A DNA stretch of 64,000 nt from Candidatus Competibacter sp. (GCA_029624815.1 JARSSH010000038.1:25481-89480), one strand, 5' to 3'. Counted from the first letter of the stretch, positions 27,910-37,581 are shown. A program made the numbers and translations. Notes: a model not told the origin generated them from the sequence alone.

Positions 27910-30585
27910 ATGACCGAAGAAACCAACGCGCTGCCTAAGGGTTACAGCCTGCATCGCTACCAGATCGAGGGCGTGCTGGGCGCCGGCGGCTTCGGCATTA
28001 CGTACCGGGCAATGCACGAGGCGTTGGAAAACGAGGTTGCCATCAAGGAATACTTCCCGGCCGAATGGGCGTACCGCGACCGAAACGGCACCACCGTCCG
28101 CCCCAACGCCCAGGGCCAGGTTCCGGCCAAAAACGGTGAGCCGCCCTCCTACGATTGGGGTCTGCAGCGCTTCTTGGACGAAGCCAAGATCCTGGTCCAG
28201 ATCAACCACCCCTGCGTGGTGCGCGTGCGCGACTACTTTACGGCCAACGGCAGCGCCTACATCGTCATGGAGTTCGAAGAAGGGGAGTCAATGAGCGCTC
28301 TGCTGCAGCGGGGCGGCATCCTGCCCGAGCGCGAACTGCGCCGCTTGCTGGCCGACGTGCTGCCGGCGCTGGAAGCCGTCCACGGTCAGGGCTACCTGCA
28401 CCGCGACCTCAAACCCAGCAACCTCTATATGCGCAAGGTCGACGGCCGTGTCATGCTCATCGACTTCGGCGCCGCACGCCAGGCGCTGGGCCGGCGCAGC
28501 CGCAGCGTCACCAGCGTGGTGACGCCGGGCTATTCGCCGATCGAGCAATATGTCACGGTCGGCGAGGATTACGGCCCATGGACCGATATTTACGCACTCG
28601 GCGCCGTGCTGTACCGCTGTATCACCGGCGCACCGCCGGTCGAAGCGCCGGGCCGGGTGCTCAAGGATCCGGTGCAGCCGGCGATCGAAGCGGGGGCCGG
28701 ACTGTACTCGCACGGTCTGCTCCAGGTGGTCGACCAAGCCTTGGCCGTGCGCCCGGAGGATCGCTTTCAGAGTGTGGTTGCCTTGCAGGACGCCTTATCG
28801 GAAGCCGACCACGCCGACAAGCAGGCGGATTTTTCCCAAGTACCGCCGATCAAGCCCGAACTGCTCAACTTGTCCCAACGGGTCGACGCCCTGCGGCTGG
28901 AACCGCAAGCGGACAGCGCGCCATCCGTCCGCCTGGAGTCATCCGAGAACGACGTTTGGTCGGGCCGCACCCGAATCTCGCATTCGCTCTCCCCCCAGCC
29001 GCCGGCCGGCTCGCGCCCCTCCGAACGTATCGACCTGGCGGCTTTCGGCACCAACGACAAACTGAGCTGGACGCTCACCGATCCGGCATCGAGCAGCCCA
29101 CCATCGACACCGCTACAGCCCGCCAACACCGACGCGCAATCGATGAGTTTGCTGGAAGACATCTGGGATCATCTGGAAGAGCCGGCATCCGAGCCGGAGC
29201 CAGCGCCTCCGGCCGACATCGCCGAGACCGAATCACCCTCTCCCCTACCCGAACTGGCGTCGCCCCTGCTTAAACGCACGCCGGGTTCCGCGATCGAGCA
29301 CCTGCGGAAAGCCACGGCGACCCGCCTTCAGGAAACGCCAGGCCCCCGCCTGTCGCAGCCGGAATCGCTCTCGCCGGCCGGGACGCCGACCGCCTCTCCA
29401 GTGGTGGAATCGGCCGTCTCGCAACGGCCGAGCGTTACCGAGACTTCCTCCCATCCACCATCGCAACCTCTTTCCGGTTCAAGCTCGGTCAACTGGACAT
29501 ACCTGCTATTGGGAGCATTCGCTGTTTTGGGTCTCTTGGGCGCTGGATTGTTCGCTTACGAGTACTATCAGAATGTCCAGGAACAGCAGCGGCTGGCGGA
29601 CGCGGCGCAACGGCAACGGGAGCAGGAGGAAACCGCCCGCCTCGCCCAGGCAGCCGCCCAGCAGCGCGAGGACGAAATCGCGCGCTACCTCGAACAGGCC
29701 CGCCAAGCGATCGCCGGACGCAACTGGTCCTTGGCCGACAGTTTTCTGAATCGGGCGGCCGCCGTCGATCCGAACCATCCCGCGATCGCCGCCACCCACT
29801 CCGAACTGCTGGCCGCCCGCCAACCGAACGCCAAGCTCAAAACCCGGACCGACCGCGCCACGGGCATGGAACTGCGCTGGGTCGAGGGGGGTTGCGTCAA
29901 CATGGGCAGCCCCGCCAACGAGCGGGATCGGGGCGGCGACGAATCCTCCCACCAAGTCTGCGTGCGGGGGTTCTGGATCGGCAATACCGAGGTCACCAAC
30001 GGCCAGTACCGGCGCTTCAAACCGGGCCACGACAGCGGCTCCTTTCAGGGCCGCCCCCTGAACGCGGAGCAACAGCCCGCCGTGCAGGTGAACTGGGGCG
30101 ACGCCGAGGCCTTCGCCGAATGGCTGTCCTGGGAAGCGGGCGCCGGCCAGCGCTTCCGGCTGCCCACCGAGGCCGAATGGGAGTACGCCGCCCGGGCCGG
30201 CGCCGCCACCCGTTACCCCTGGGGCAACGACATCGACCCCCGCCACGCCAACTTTTCCGACCGCAACGATCCGACCGGCGCTTCCATCGGCAGCCTGGAC
30301 GACGGTCAGGCGGTCACCGCGCCGGTCGGCGCCTACCAGCCGAACGCGCTGGGCCTGCGCGACATGATCGGCAACGTCTGGGAATGGACCTGCTCCGATT
30401 ACGATCCGAGCTACGCCGGTCAGGAGTCGCGCTGCTCCGAGCAACGGCCCGCCGACGGCTTGCGGGTTGTTCGGGGCGGTTCCTGGAACAGCGGCGCCGG
30501 GGATCTGCGCTCGGCCAAGCGTATGCCCCGGAAAGCCGGCCAGCGCGACGCGACGACCGGCTTTCGGGTCGTCATGGAAGAGTGA
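27910..30585 (+). CDS. Ser/Thr protein kinase fused to an FGE/SUMF1-like domain
   Basis: An 891-residue membrane kinase. The Hanks-type domain covers about residues 15-290: glycine loop GVLGAGGFG, Lys46 in VAIK, HRDLKPSN with Asp166, and DFG at 185-187. A long Pro/Ser-rich linker follows, one membrane helix at about 530-552, a coiled coil with TPR-like repeats (about 555-635), and a C-terminal formylglycine-generating-enzyme-like domain (about 645-890; GGSWNSGAGDLRSA, FRLPTEAEWEYAARAG). This places the C-terminal domain outside the membrane if the kinase is cytoplasmic. Such domains often only bind ligands, so enzymatic activity is not claimed. Paired with the PP2C gene upstream. Confidence 0.93.
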   Translation: MTEETNALPKGYSLHRYQIEGVLGAGGFGITYRAMHEALENEVAIKEYFPAEWAYRDRNGTTVRPNAQGQVPAKNGEPPSYDWGLQRFLDEAKILVQINHPCVVRVRDYFTANGSAYIVMEFEEGESMSALLQRGGILPERELRRLLADVLPALEAVHGQGYLHRDLKPSNLYMRKVDGRVMLIDFGAARQALGRRSRSVTSVVTPGYSPIEQYVTVGEDYGPWTDIYALGAVLYRCITGAPPVEAPGRVLKDPVQPAIEAGAGLYSHGLLQVVDQALAVRPEDRFQSVVALQDALSEADHADKQADFSQVPPIKPELLNLSQRVDALRLEPQADSAPSVRLESSENDVWSGRTRISHSLSPQPPAGSRPSERIDLAAFGTNDKLSWTLTDPASSSPPSTPLQPANTDAQSMSLLEDIWDHLEEPASEPEPAPPADIAETESPSPLPELASPLLKRTPGSAIEHLRKATATRLQETPGPRLSQPESLSPAGTPTASPVVESAVSQRPSVTETSSHPPSQPLSGSSSVNWTYLLLGAFAVLGLLGAGLFAYEYYQNVQEQQRLADAAQRQREQEETARLAQAAAQQREDEIARYLEQARQAIAGRNWSLADSFLNRAAAVDPNHPAIAATHSELLAARQPNAKLKTRTDRATGMELRWVEGGCVNMGSPANERDRGGDESSHQVCVRGFWIGNTEVTNGQYRRFKPGHDSGSFQGRPLNAEQQPAVQVNWGDAEAFAEWLSWEAGAGQRFRLPTEAEWEYAARAGAATRYPWGNDIDPRHANFSDRNDPTGASIGSLDDGQAVTAPVGAYQPNALGLRDMIGNVWEWTCSDYDPSYAGQESRCSEQRPADGLRVVRGGSWNSGAGDLRSAKRMPRKAGQRDATTGFRVVMEE

Positions 30586-30599
30586 ACCGCCACCGCCCC

Positions 30600-31055
30600 C
30601 TAGGAACCGCGGCGATTCACCACGAAGGTGGCGCTTCCCTCCACCACCACCTTATCCTGCACGGTGCAGGTCGTGCGCATGATGACCCGCCGACGCTCCG
30701 GAACGATTTCCTGGATGGCGCAAACCGCGGTGACGGTATCGCCGATCCGCACCGGCGCCTTGAAGCGCAATTGCTGCTCGACGTACACGCAACCGGGTCC
30801 GGGCAGACGGGTGCCAGCCACGCAGGAAATCAGCCCGGCGCAAAACATACCGTGGACGATGCGGCTTTTGAACGGCGTCTGAGTGGCGAACACATCGTTG
30901 CAATGGATCGGATTGTTGTCGCCGGTCAGCCCCGCGAACAGCACCACGTCGGTCTCGGTGACGGTCTTGGCGTGGGAAGCGCTCATGCCGACCCGGAGAT
31001 CCTCCAGGTAGTAGCCGTGCAGGGTGTCGTTATAGCCTTCGTGGGTCGGGTACAT
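30600..31055 (-). CDS. MaoC-family (R)-specific enoyl-CoA hydratase
   Basis: A 151-residue hot-dog-fold hydratase. The catalytic Asp and His lie in LTGDNNPIHCND, and the RIVHGMFCAGLIS segment is typical. Enzymes of this type hydrate enoyl-CoA to (R)-3-hydroxyacyl-CoA, linking beta-oxidation to polyhydroxyalkanoate (PhaJ-like) or other acyl-CoA pathways. GGAG lies seven bases before the ATG used; the longer frame is not supported. It converges tightly on the kinase gene. Confidence 0.85.
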   Translation of the reverse strand: MYPTHEGYNDTLHGYYLEDLRVGMSASHAKTVTETDVVLFAGLTGDNNPIHCNDVFATQTPFKSRIVHGMFCAGLISCVAGTRLPGPGCVYVEQQLRFKAPVRIGDTVTAVCAIQEIVPERRRVIMRTTCTVQDKVVVEGSATFVVNRRGS

Positions 31056-31482
31056 GGGTTTCTCCGGTAGAGGTGAGAATTCCAGCGGACAGCATCGCCG
31101 CCATTTGCGGCGCATAGCCTACACGACCGAGCGGAATAGTGGGAAATTCCCGACCGGGTTCCAAACGTTCGAACCGCCCGGCGCCCAACGAACCCGCTTG
31201 CCCGGCGCGTCCGACACGCCGGAGGCCACTTTCAACCATGGCCAATAAATCCATTGCATCGCCGGGAACGAATAAATACCATAACTTAACACGCATTAAC
31301 CCGGACGGATTTATGGTTTCGAACGCCACCGGCGCGGCCCTGCCATCGATCCGGTCACTCCGTATGCACCATCCAACCAACCCACAAGCCGCGTGGTCTC
31401 GAAGGGTCGGGTTTGCGCCACACCCCGGCCGAGCGCCCGCGCCGCAACTTAAAACTTGAGCAATCCCAAGCGAAGGTAAACG
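31056..31482. other. Divergent promoter region, no gene seen
   Basis: About 427 bases between the divergent maoC-type gene and etfB. Around 31270-31320 the sequence is AT-richer than its surroundings and could hold the etfB promoter, but I cannot fix a -35/-10 pair. Confidence 0.35.
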
Positions 31483-32232
31483 ATGAAGATTCTAGTCGCC
31501 GTAAAACGGGTCGTTGACTACAACGTCAAGGTACGGGCGAAAGCGGACGGCACCGGCGTCGAAACCGCCAACGTCAAAATGTCCATGAACCCGTTCGATG
31601 AAATCGCCGTGGAAGAGGCGGTCCGCATGCAGGAGGCTGGTAAAGCCCAGGAAATCGTGGCGATCTCGCTGGGCGTCGCCGCCTGTCAGGACACCATCCG
31701 CACCGCGCTGGCGATGGGCGCCGACCGCGGCATCCTGGTGGAAACCGACGCCGAACTGCAACCGCTGGCGGTGGCCAAACTGCTCAAGGCGGTGGTCGAG
31801 AAGGAAAACCCGGATTTGGTCATTCTCGGCAAACAGGCCATCGACGACGACGCCAACCAGACCGGCCAGATGCTGGCGGCGCTGCTTGGCTGGCCGCAAG
31901 GAACCTTCGCCTCCAAGGTCGAACTCGGCGACGGGACCGTCAACGTCACCCGCGAGATCGACGGCGGCCTGGAAACCGTGGCGCTGAAGCTGCCCGCCCT
32001 GGTCACCACCGACCTGCGCCTGAACGAACCGCGCTTCGTCAAACTGCCCAATATCATGAAAGCCAAGAAAAAGCCGCTGGAGGTGCTCAAACCGGCCGAT
32101 CTGGGCGTGGACGTCGCCCCGCGACTGGTCACCCTGAAAGTGCAGGAACCGCCCAAGCGCCAGGCCGGCATCAAGGTCGGCAGCGTCGCCGAACTGGTGG
32201 ACAAGCTGCGCAACGAAGCCCACGTCATCTAA
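31483..32232 (+). CDS. etfB: Electron transfer flavoprotein beta subunit
   Basis: With EtfA it forms the FAD/AMP heterodimer that takes electrons from acyl-CoA dehydrogenases and passes them to ETF-ubiquinone oxidoreductase. At 249 residues it is of normal length. It starts [18 protein letters not shown], and the signature [22 protein letters not shown] is clear. GAAGG precedes the ATG. First gene of etfB-etfA, with 18 bases between them. Confidence 0.97.
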   Translation: MKILVAVKRVVDYNVKVRAKADGTGVETANVKMSMNPFDEIAVEEAVRMQEAGKAQEIVAISLGVAACQDTIRTALAMGADRGILVETDAELQPLAVAKLLKAVVEKENPDLVILGKQAIDDDANQTGQMLAALLGWPQGTFASKVELGDGTVNVTREIDGGLETVALKLPALVTTDLRLNEPRFVKLPNIMKAKKKPLEVLKPADLGVDVAPRLVTLKVQEPPKRQAGIKVGSVAELVDKLRNEAHVI

Positions 32233-32250
32233 GCCCGCGGGAACCGAAAC

Positions 32251-33201
32251 ATGAGCATCCTGGTCATTGCCGAACACGACAACGCCGCCCTCAAGGCGGC
32301 GACCCTGAACACCGTCACCGCCGCCGCGCAACTGGGCGAGGATATCGCCATCCTGGTGGCCGGCCACAACTGCGGCGCGGTCGCCGAGGCCGCCGCCCAA
32401 GTTGCGGGCGTCAGGAAAGTGCTGGTCGCCGACGCTCCGCACTACGCCCACCAGCTTGCCGAAAACACGGCGCCGCTGGTGGTCGGTCTGGCGGGTGGCT
32501 ACACCCACATTCTGGCCCCGGCCACCGCCGCCGGCAAAAATTTACTGCCGAGGGTCGCGGCGCTGCTGGACGTGGCGCAAATCACCGATGTCATCCAGAT
32601 CGATGGCGCCGACACTTTCGTCCGCCCGATCTACGCCGGCAACGTGCTGGCCACCGTCCAGTCGAAGGATGCGGTCAAGGCGATGACCGTGCGCGGCACC
32701 GCCTTCCCGGCCGCCGCCGCCAGCGGCGGCTCCGCCAGCATCGAAGCGGTCGCCCCGGCCGCCGACGCCGGCGTCTCCAGTTTCGTCGGCCAGCAATTGA
32801 CCCAGTCCGACCGACCCGAACTGACCGCCGCCCGCATCATCGTGTCCGGCGGGCGCGGCATGGGCAACGGCGACAACTTCAAGCTGCTGGAAGACGTCGC
32901 CGACAAGCTGGGCGCGGCGGTGGGCGCCTCGCGCGCGGCGGTGGACGCCGGCTTCGTGCCCAACGATTACCAGGTCGGCCAAACCGGCAAGGTGGTCGCG
33001 CCCGAACTGTACGTCGCCGTCGGCATTTCCGGCGCCATTCAACATCTGGCCGGCATGAAGGACAGTAAGGTCATCGTCGCCATCAACAAGGACGAGGAAG
33101 CGCCGATCTTTCAGGTGGCCGATTATGGGCTGGTCGCCGATCTGTTCGCCGCGGTGCCCGAACTGTCCAAGGAACTGGATACGCTGAAAGCCGCCGGCTA
33201 A
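32251..33201 (+). CDS. etfA: Electron transfer flavoprotein alpha subunit
   Basis: The FAD-binding partner of EtfB, 316 residues. The C-terminal FAD domain is intact: [34 protein letters not shown] and the [15 protein letters not shown] segment. Downstream lie a strong intrinsic terminator and then an acyl-CoA dehydrogenase that is a natural electron donor to ETF. Confidence 0.97.
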   Translation: MSILVIAEHDNAALKAATLNTVTAAAQLGEDIAILVAGHNCGAVAEAAAQVAGVRKVLVADAPHYAHQLAENTAPLVVGLAGGYTHILAPATAAGKNLLPRVAALLDVAQITDVIQIDGADTFVRPIYAGNVLATVQSKDAVKAMTVRGTAFPAAAASGGSASIEAVAPAADAGVSSFVGQQLTQSDRPELTAARIIVSGGRGMGNGDNFKLLEDVADKLGAAVGASRAAVDAGFVPNDYQVGQTGKVVAPELYVAVGISGAIQHLAGMKDSKVIVAINKDEEAPIFQVADYGLVADLFAAVPELSKELDTLKAAG

Positions 33202-33221
33202 GCCGCCGGCCGTCCCCGCTT

Positions 33222-33273
33222 CCCCGTCCCGACCCTATCCTCCAACGCGGGGCGAGGGCGGGACGGGGTTTTT
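33222..33273 (+). terminator. Intrinsic terminator of etfBA
   Basis: CCCCGTCCC pairs perfectly with GGGACGGGG, extended inward by about five more pairs, and the stem is followed at once by TTTTT. It lies 21 bases after the etfA stop, so the acyl-CoA dehydrogenase downstream probably has its own promoter or is reached only by readthrough. Confidence 0.8.
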
Positions 33274-33306
33274 CATCGCCGTTCCCCGAACGTTCAAGGA
33301 GGCGTC

Positions 33307-35097
33307 ATGACCGCCTATTTCGCCCCGATCCGCGACATGCAGTTTGTCATCAACGAGCTGGCCGACCTCTCCGAAGTCGCCGCCCTCCCCGCTTTCGCCG
33401 AGCAGGAAGTCGGCCCGGAGCTGGTGGAAGCCGTATTGGAGGAAGCGGCCAAGCTGGCCACCGAGGTGCTGGCGCCGCTGAACAAGCCGGGCGACGTGCA
33501 GGGCGCCCGGATCGGTCCCGATGGCGTCGTTCCCGCCGCCGGCTTCGGCGAAGCCTACCGAAGTTTCATCGATGGCGGCTGGAACGGCATCGGCAGCCCG
33601 GTGGAGCACGGTGGCCAGGGTCTGCCGGAGCTGTTCAACACGGCCACTCAGGAGATGTGGAATTCGGCCAATATGTCCTTCGCGCTGTGCCCGATGCTCA
33701 ATGCCGGCGCGATCGAGGCGATCAGCCGCGCCGGGTCCGCCGAACAGCGGGCGTTGTACCTGCCGAACATGGTCAGCGGCGAGTGGACCGGCACCATGAA
33801 CCTGACCGAACCGCAGGCCGGCTCCGACCTGTCGGCGGTGCGAACCCGCGCCGTTCCCCATGGCGATCATTACCGGATCTTCGGGCAGAAGATCTTCATC
33901 ACCTGGGGCGAGCATGACATGACCGGGAATACCATCCATCTGGTGCTCGCCCGCACCCCGGACGCGCCGGAAGGCGTCAAGGGCATCTCGTTGTTCCTCG
34001 TGCCCAAGTTCCTGGTCAATCCGGACGGTTCGCTGGGCGTGCGCAACGATGTTCACGCCGTGTCGATCGAACACAAGCTGGGCATTCACGCCAGCCCGAC
34101 CTGCGTGATGGCTTTCGGCGATAAGGATGGCGCGGTCGGCTATCTGGTCGGCGAGGAAAACAAAGGCCTGGCCTACATGTTCATCATGATGAACGAGGCC
34201 CGCTTCAAGGTCGGCCTCCAGGGGCTGGCCATCGCCGAGCGCGCCTATCAAGCGGCTCGCGAATACGCCAAGGACCGGGTGCAGGGCCGCCCGACCGGCG
34301 CCAAGAGCGGCGATCGGGTCGCTATCATCCACCACCCCGACGTGCGGCGGATGCTGATGACCATGAAGGCGCAGAACGAGGCGATGCGCGCCCTGGCCTA
34401 CGTGGTCGCCATGCACATGGATCTGGCCCGCCACCACCCCGACCCCGCGATCCGTCAAACCCATCAGGCCCGGGTGGATCTGCTGATTCCGGTGGTCAAG
34501 GGCTGGTGCACCGAGACCGGCATCGAAATCGCCTCGCTCGGGCTACAGGTCCACGGCGGCATGGGTTATGTCGAGGAAAGCGGCGCCTGCCAGCACCTGC
34601 GCGATGCTCGCATCACCACTATTTACGAGGGCACCACCGGCATTCAGGCCGCCGACCTGGCTGGCCGCAAACTGAACATGGATCAGGGCGCCGCGATGCG
34701 GGCCTTGATCGCCGAAATCGAAGCGACCGCCGAGACACTGGACCCGATCCCCGGCGACGACATGGCGGTGATCCGCGACGGGCTGCGCGACGGCGTGCGG
34801 GCGCTGAGCAAAGCCACCGAATGGATGCTGGCCGGCGGCGACCCCGGCGAGGCGATGGCGGTGTCGGTGGATTACCTGATGCTGACCGGCACCGTCTGTG
34901 GCGGCTGGCAGATGGCTCGCGCCGCGCGGGCAGCCCAAAACAAGCTGATGACCGGCGAGGATTCGGTGTTCCACGAAGCCAAGTTGGTCACCACCCGCTT
35001 CTACGTCGAACACCTGCTGCCCAAGGCGGACGCATTGCTGCGCTCGATCCGGAACGGCGGCATTTCCATCATGGCGCTGACCGAAGAACAGTTCTGA
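33307..35097 (+). CDS. Acyl-CoA dehydrogenase with C-terminal extension domain
   Basis: FAD-dependent oxidation of acyl-CoA to enoyl-CoA. The 596-residue length and C-terminal extension place it in the long subgroup that includes 3-methylmercaptopropionyl-CoA dehydrogenase (DmdC) and several broad acyl-CoA dehydrogenases. Core signatures are MNLTEPQAGSDLSAVRT, GVKGISLFLVPKF and the C-terminal LQVHGGMGYVEESGACQHLRD. AAGGAGG precedes the ATG. The position after etfBA fits with ETF as electron acceptor. Chain-length specificity cannot be read from sequence. Confidence 0.92.
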   Translation: MTAYFAPIRDMQFVINELADLSEVAALPAFAEQEVGPELVEAVLEEAAKLATEVLAPLNKPGDVQGARIGPDGVVPAAGFGEAYRSFIDGGWNGIGSPVEHGGQGLPELFNTATQEMWNSANMSFALCPMLNAGAIEAISRAGSAEQRALYLPNMVSGEWTGTMNLTEPQAGSDLSAVRTRAVPHGDHYRIFGQKIFITWGEHDMTGNTIHLVLARTPDAPEGVKGISLFLVPKFLVNPDGSLGVRNDVHAVSIEHKLGIHASPTCVMAFGDKDGAVGYLVGEENKGLAYMFIMMNEARFKVGLQGLAIAERAYQAAREYAKDRVQGRPTGAKSGDRVAIIHHPDVRRMLMTMKAQNEAMRALAYVVAMHMDLARHHPDPAIRQTHQARVDLLIPVVKGWCTETGIEIASLGLQVHGGMGYVEESGACQHLRDARITTIYEGTTGIQAADLAGRKLNMDQGAAMRALIAEIEATAETLDPIPGDDMAVIRDGLRDGVRALSKATEWMLAGGDPGEAMAVSVDYLMLTGTVCGGWQMARAARAAQNKLMTGEDSVFHEAKLVTTRFYVEHLLPKADALLRSIRNGGISIMALTEEQF

Positions 35098-35360
35098 CCG
35101 CCGCTTTCCGGTTCGATGCCCGGCAATCCCGCCAGATCCGTTTGGAATGGCGGGATCGTTTTTCGCCCGACCTCAACCAGCCACCCGGCAGGCACAGGGA
35201 CTCCACCGTCTCATCAAGCCTTACAACCCCCTGCTTTGACTAAGGTTAACACCTATACTTTGGCAAACCGACGACGTCCACGCGATCTCCACGACGCCAG
35301 CGGCGCGCGGCGGCACGCCACTCCATACGGCAACCCCTTGCAAAATCAGGTAATTCCGTC

Positions 35361-36812
35361 ATGTCCGAACTGACCACTCGCGAGCCTGAAGTTACCCGCG
35401 CCAGCCTGTTGAACCGCACCATGACCAACCTCCGCGAGGCGTGGCGGGAAATGGCCGACTGGCGGGAGGGGTTGTTCGCGGCGCCCAGCCCCAACCTGCC
35501 CGAAAAGGACATGGAGGCATTGAAGGAGCAAATGCGCGACTGCCTGGAGGCGCGCGGCGGCGAAGTGTCCGCCCGCGCCCGAGCCGCCAACCTGGGGCGG
35601 ATTTACCTCTCGCTCAACGCCCAGGGCCGCAAGCGCTTCCTGCAAATTCTCGCTCGGGAGTTCGATATCGACCGCCAAGCGGTGAACAAGGCGGTGGCGA
35701 CGCTGCAAAAGGCGGGGGACAACCACGATGAGCGCGCCAAGGCCGAGCGGACGCTGCGCCAAGCCTTGCAGCCACCGCGACTGCGGCTGTTGACCCAGCT
35801 CAACGCCTTGCCCGAGGGCTTTCACTTCCTGGTGGATCTGCGCGCCGAACTGTTGATGTGGCGCAAGGGCGACCCGGCGCTGGCGGCGCTGGAACGGGAT
35901 CTGCTGTCGCTGCTGACATCCTGGTTCGACGTCGGCTTTCTGGAACTGCGGCGCATCAGTTGGGAATCGCCGGCGGTGCTGTTGGAAAAAGTGATCGCCT
36001 ACGAGGCCGTGCATCCGATCAAGAGCTGGGACGACTTGAAGAACCGGCTTAGCGCCGACCGACGCTGTTTCGCCTTCTTCCACCCGCGCATGGCCGACGA
36101 ACCGCTGATCATCGTTCAGGTGGCGCTGGTCCATGGCATCGCCGACAACGTTCATACGCTGCTGGACGAATCGGCGCCGGTGATCGATCCGGCCGAGGCC
36201 GACACCGCGATTTTTTACTCGATTTCCAACGCTCACGAAGGGCTGGGCGGCATCAGTTTCGGCAACTTCCTGATCAAGCGGGTGGTGGACGAACTGACCC
36301 AGGAATTCAAGAATCTCAAGACCTTCGCCACCCTCTCGCCGATCCCCGACTTCCGCCACTGGCTGGACGGCAAGCTGAACGAATCCGGCAGGGACGCGGA
36401 GGCCGAGCTGCTGACCGCGTCCGAACGAAAAATGCTGGCCACCGCCGGCGCCGGCAAGGAACCGGCCTCGCTGTCGAGCCTACTGCAAATGCCGGACTGG
36501 CCCCGGAATCAGGAACTGGCCAAGACGCTAAAGAAGCCGCTGCTGCGGCTGTGCGCCTGCTTTCTGGCCAAGGAAAAACGCGCGGGCGGGTCGGCGTTCG
36601 ACCGCGTCGCTCATTTTCATCTGTCGAACGGCGCACGCATCGAGCGGCTGAACTGGCTGGCCAACACCTCGCCTCAGGGCATCGCCCAGTCGGCCGGGCT
36701 GATGGTGAACTACCTCTACAAGCTCAGCGACATCGAAACCAATCACGAAGCCTACCGTGGCGAAGGCAAGGTGACGAATTCGTCGGCGATCCGCTCGCTG
36801 CTGAAAGGTTGA
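35361..36812 (+). CDS. Malonyl-CoA decarboxylase
   Basis: Decarboxylates malonyl-CoA to acetyl-CoA, lowering malonyl-CoA or recycling malonate-derived units. The 483-residue product has an N-terminal helical domain and a C-terminal acetyltransferase-like catalytic domain. Clear matches are SISNAHEGLGGISFGNFLIKRV, LSPIPDFRHWL and HFHLSNGARIERLNWLAN, the last with the catalytic His. It follows the acyl-CoA dehydrogenase by 263 bases on the same strand. No malonate transporter or ligase is adjacent. Confidence 0.92.
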   Translation: MSELTTREPEVTRASLLNRTMTNLREAWREMADWREGLFAAPSPNLPEKDMEALKEQMRDCLEARGGEVSARARAANLGRIYLSLNAQGRKRFLQILAREFDIDRQAVNKAVATLQKAGDNHDERAKAERTLRQALQPPRLRLLTQLNALPEGFHFLVDLRAELLMWRKGDPALAALERDLLSLLTSWFDVGFLELRRISWESPAVLLEKVIAYEAVHPIKSWDDLKNRLSADRRCFAFFHPRMADEPLIIVQVALVHGIADNVHTLLDESAPVIDPAEADTAIFYSISNAHEGLGGISFGNFLIKRVVDELTQEFKNLKTFATLSPIPDFRHWLDGKLNESGRDAEAELLTASERKMLATAGAGKEPASLSSLLQMPDWPRNQELAKTLKKPLLRLCACFLAKEKRAGGSAFDRVAHFHLSNGARIERLNWLANTSPQGIAQSAGLMVNYLYKLSDIETNHEAYRGEGKVTNSSAIRSLLKG

Positions 36813-37156
36813 TCGTCCGGTTTCGAGTGGATCGCCGCCACCGGTCGCCAGAGAATGCCCGCAGTGATGTCGTCGCCGCTGCCCCGTTGCGAGGCCTCGC
36901 TCAACCACTCCCGCAAATGCGGTCTGACCGCCTCCTCGCCCTCGTCGCGCAGCATCGCCCAAAAGTCCCGCGCCACTTGCTGGAAACCGGCCTCGTCGCG
37001 GTAGGCATGGATGCGCAGTTGCTCCGCCACCATCGCCAGCGCCCGGCCCAGGGCGGTGACGCCCTCGGTCTGCAAGTCGGTCCACTTGAAATCCGCCACC
37101 GGGGTCGGCTGCGAGACGTGCCATTGCGCACCGCTGGAAAACTTGAGCGCCCGCAC
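36752..37156 (-). pseudogene. 5'-truncated PP2C-like phosphatase fragment
   Basis: A 134-codon frame that reads as the C-terminal part of a PP2C-type phosphatase; the terminal metal-binding segment is in RGSGDDITAGILW. The N-terminal two-thirds, with the ADGMGG motif, is absent. The only start available is a GTG at 37156 without a good ribosome site. Homology-like sequence stops about a dozen bases before a MITE-like inverted repeat, which suggests that insertion or recombination removed the 5' part. Its 3' end overlaps the convergent malonyl-CoA decarboxylase gene by 61 bases. Confidence 0.55.
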
Positions 37157-37168
37157 CAGTCATAACCG

Positions 37169-37272
37169 AATCTAATGGAATGGTCGCCTCTTTCGTGAAG
37201 GGAATAGCTTGGCTATCTCCACCTTGGCACATCGATGTCGTTTCGGGAAAGGGGCGACCATTCCATTAGATT
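37169..37272. repeat. MITE-like element with 26-bp terminal inverted repeats
   Basis: A 104-base element. The left arm begins AATCTAATGGAATGGTCGCC and the right arm is its reverse complement with one mismatch over 26 bases. The 52-base centre has no gene. It has the shape of a non-autonomous transposable element. It lies between the truncated PP2C fragment and the AbiEii pair. Confidence 0.75.
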
Positions 37273-37275
37273 TGA

Positions 37276-37581
37276 CTATTGCTCTCGGGGTTGCAGCCCT
37301 TGCCGCACCGGCAGGGGAGGGGTGGGTGTTCGCCCGCACTTGAGATTCCAGTAGGCCCATGAACGCGGGTCAAAGACGCCCGGCGGGGCGTGGTCGAGTA
37401 CTTCCCGAAACTCATTGATCCCGACCACACCTTGCAGTGCCCACAGGTCTTCGGGTGTGCCATAAGTCATAACGTGCGCTAAGAAATGCACCGGCTCCGC
37501 CAGCGCCTCGGACGGCGGCTTGAACCACACCACCCGTTCGGCCACAGCCAGCAATGCCGGCGTTGTTGGCAACGGCTTCAC
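37276..37581 (-). CDS. Small partner protein of the AbiEii-type toxin
   Basis: A 101-residue protein starting at GTG, overlapping the stop of the nucleotidyltransferase gene as GTGA, so it is translationally coupled. The segments ERVVWFKPPSEAL, VMTYGTPEDLWAL and PPGVFDPRSWAYWN resemble a small domain that I recall beside AbiEii/AbiGii-family genes. It is probably the antitoxin or accessory partner. The gene order (toxin first) is the reverse of most AbiE systems. Confidence 0.6.
   Translation of the reverse strand: MKPLPTTPALLAVAERVVWFKPPSEALAEPVHFLAHVMTYGTPEDLWALQGVVGINEFREVLDHAPPGVFDPRSWAYWNLKCGRTPTPPLPVRQGLQPREQ

Noticed and set aside
31139..31459. 106-codon plus-strand frame upstream of etfB
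   Set aside because: No ribosome site, no conserved motif and low-complexity composition.
33235..34464. 409-codon minus-strand frame opposite the acyl-CoA dehydrogenase
   Set aside because: Composition is that of a GC-skew shadow; the sense strand has full family motifs.
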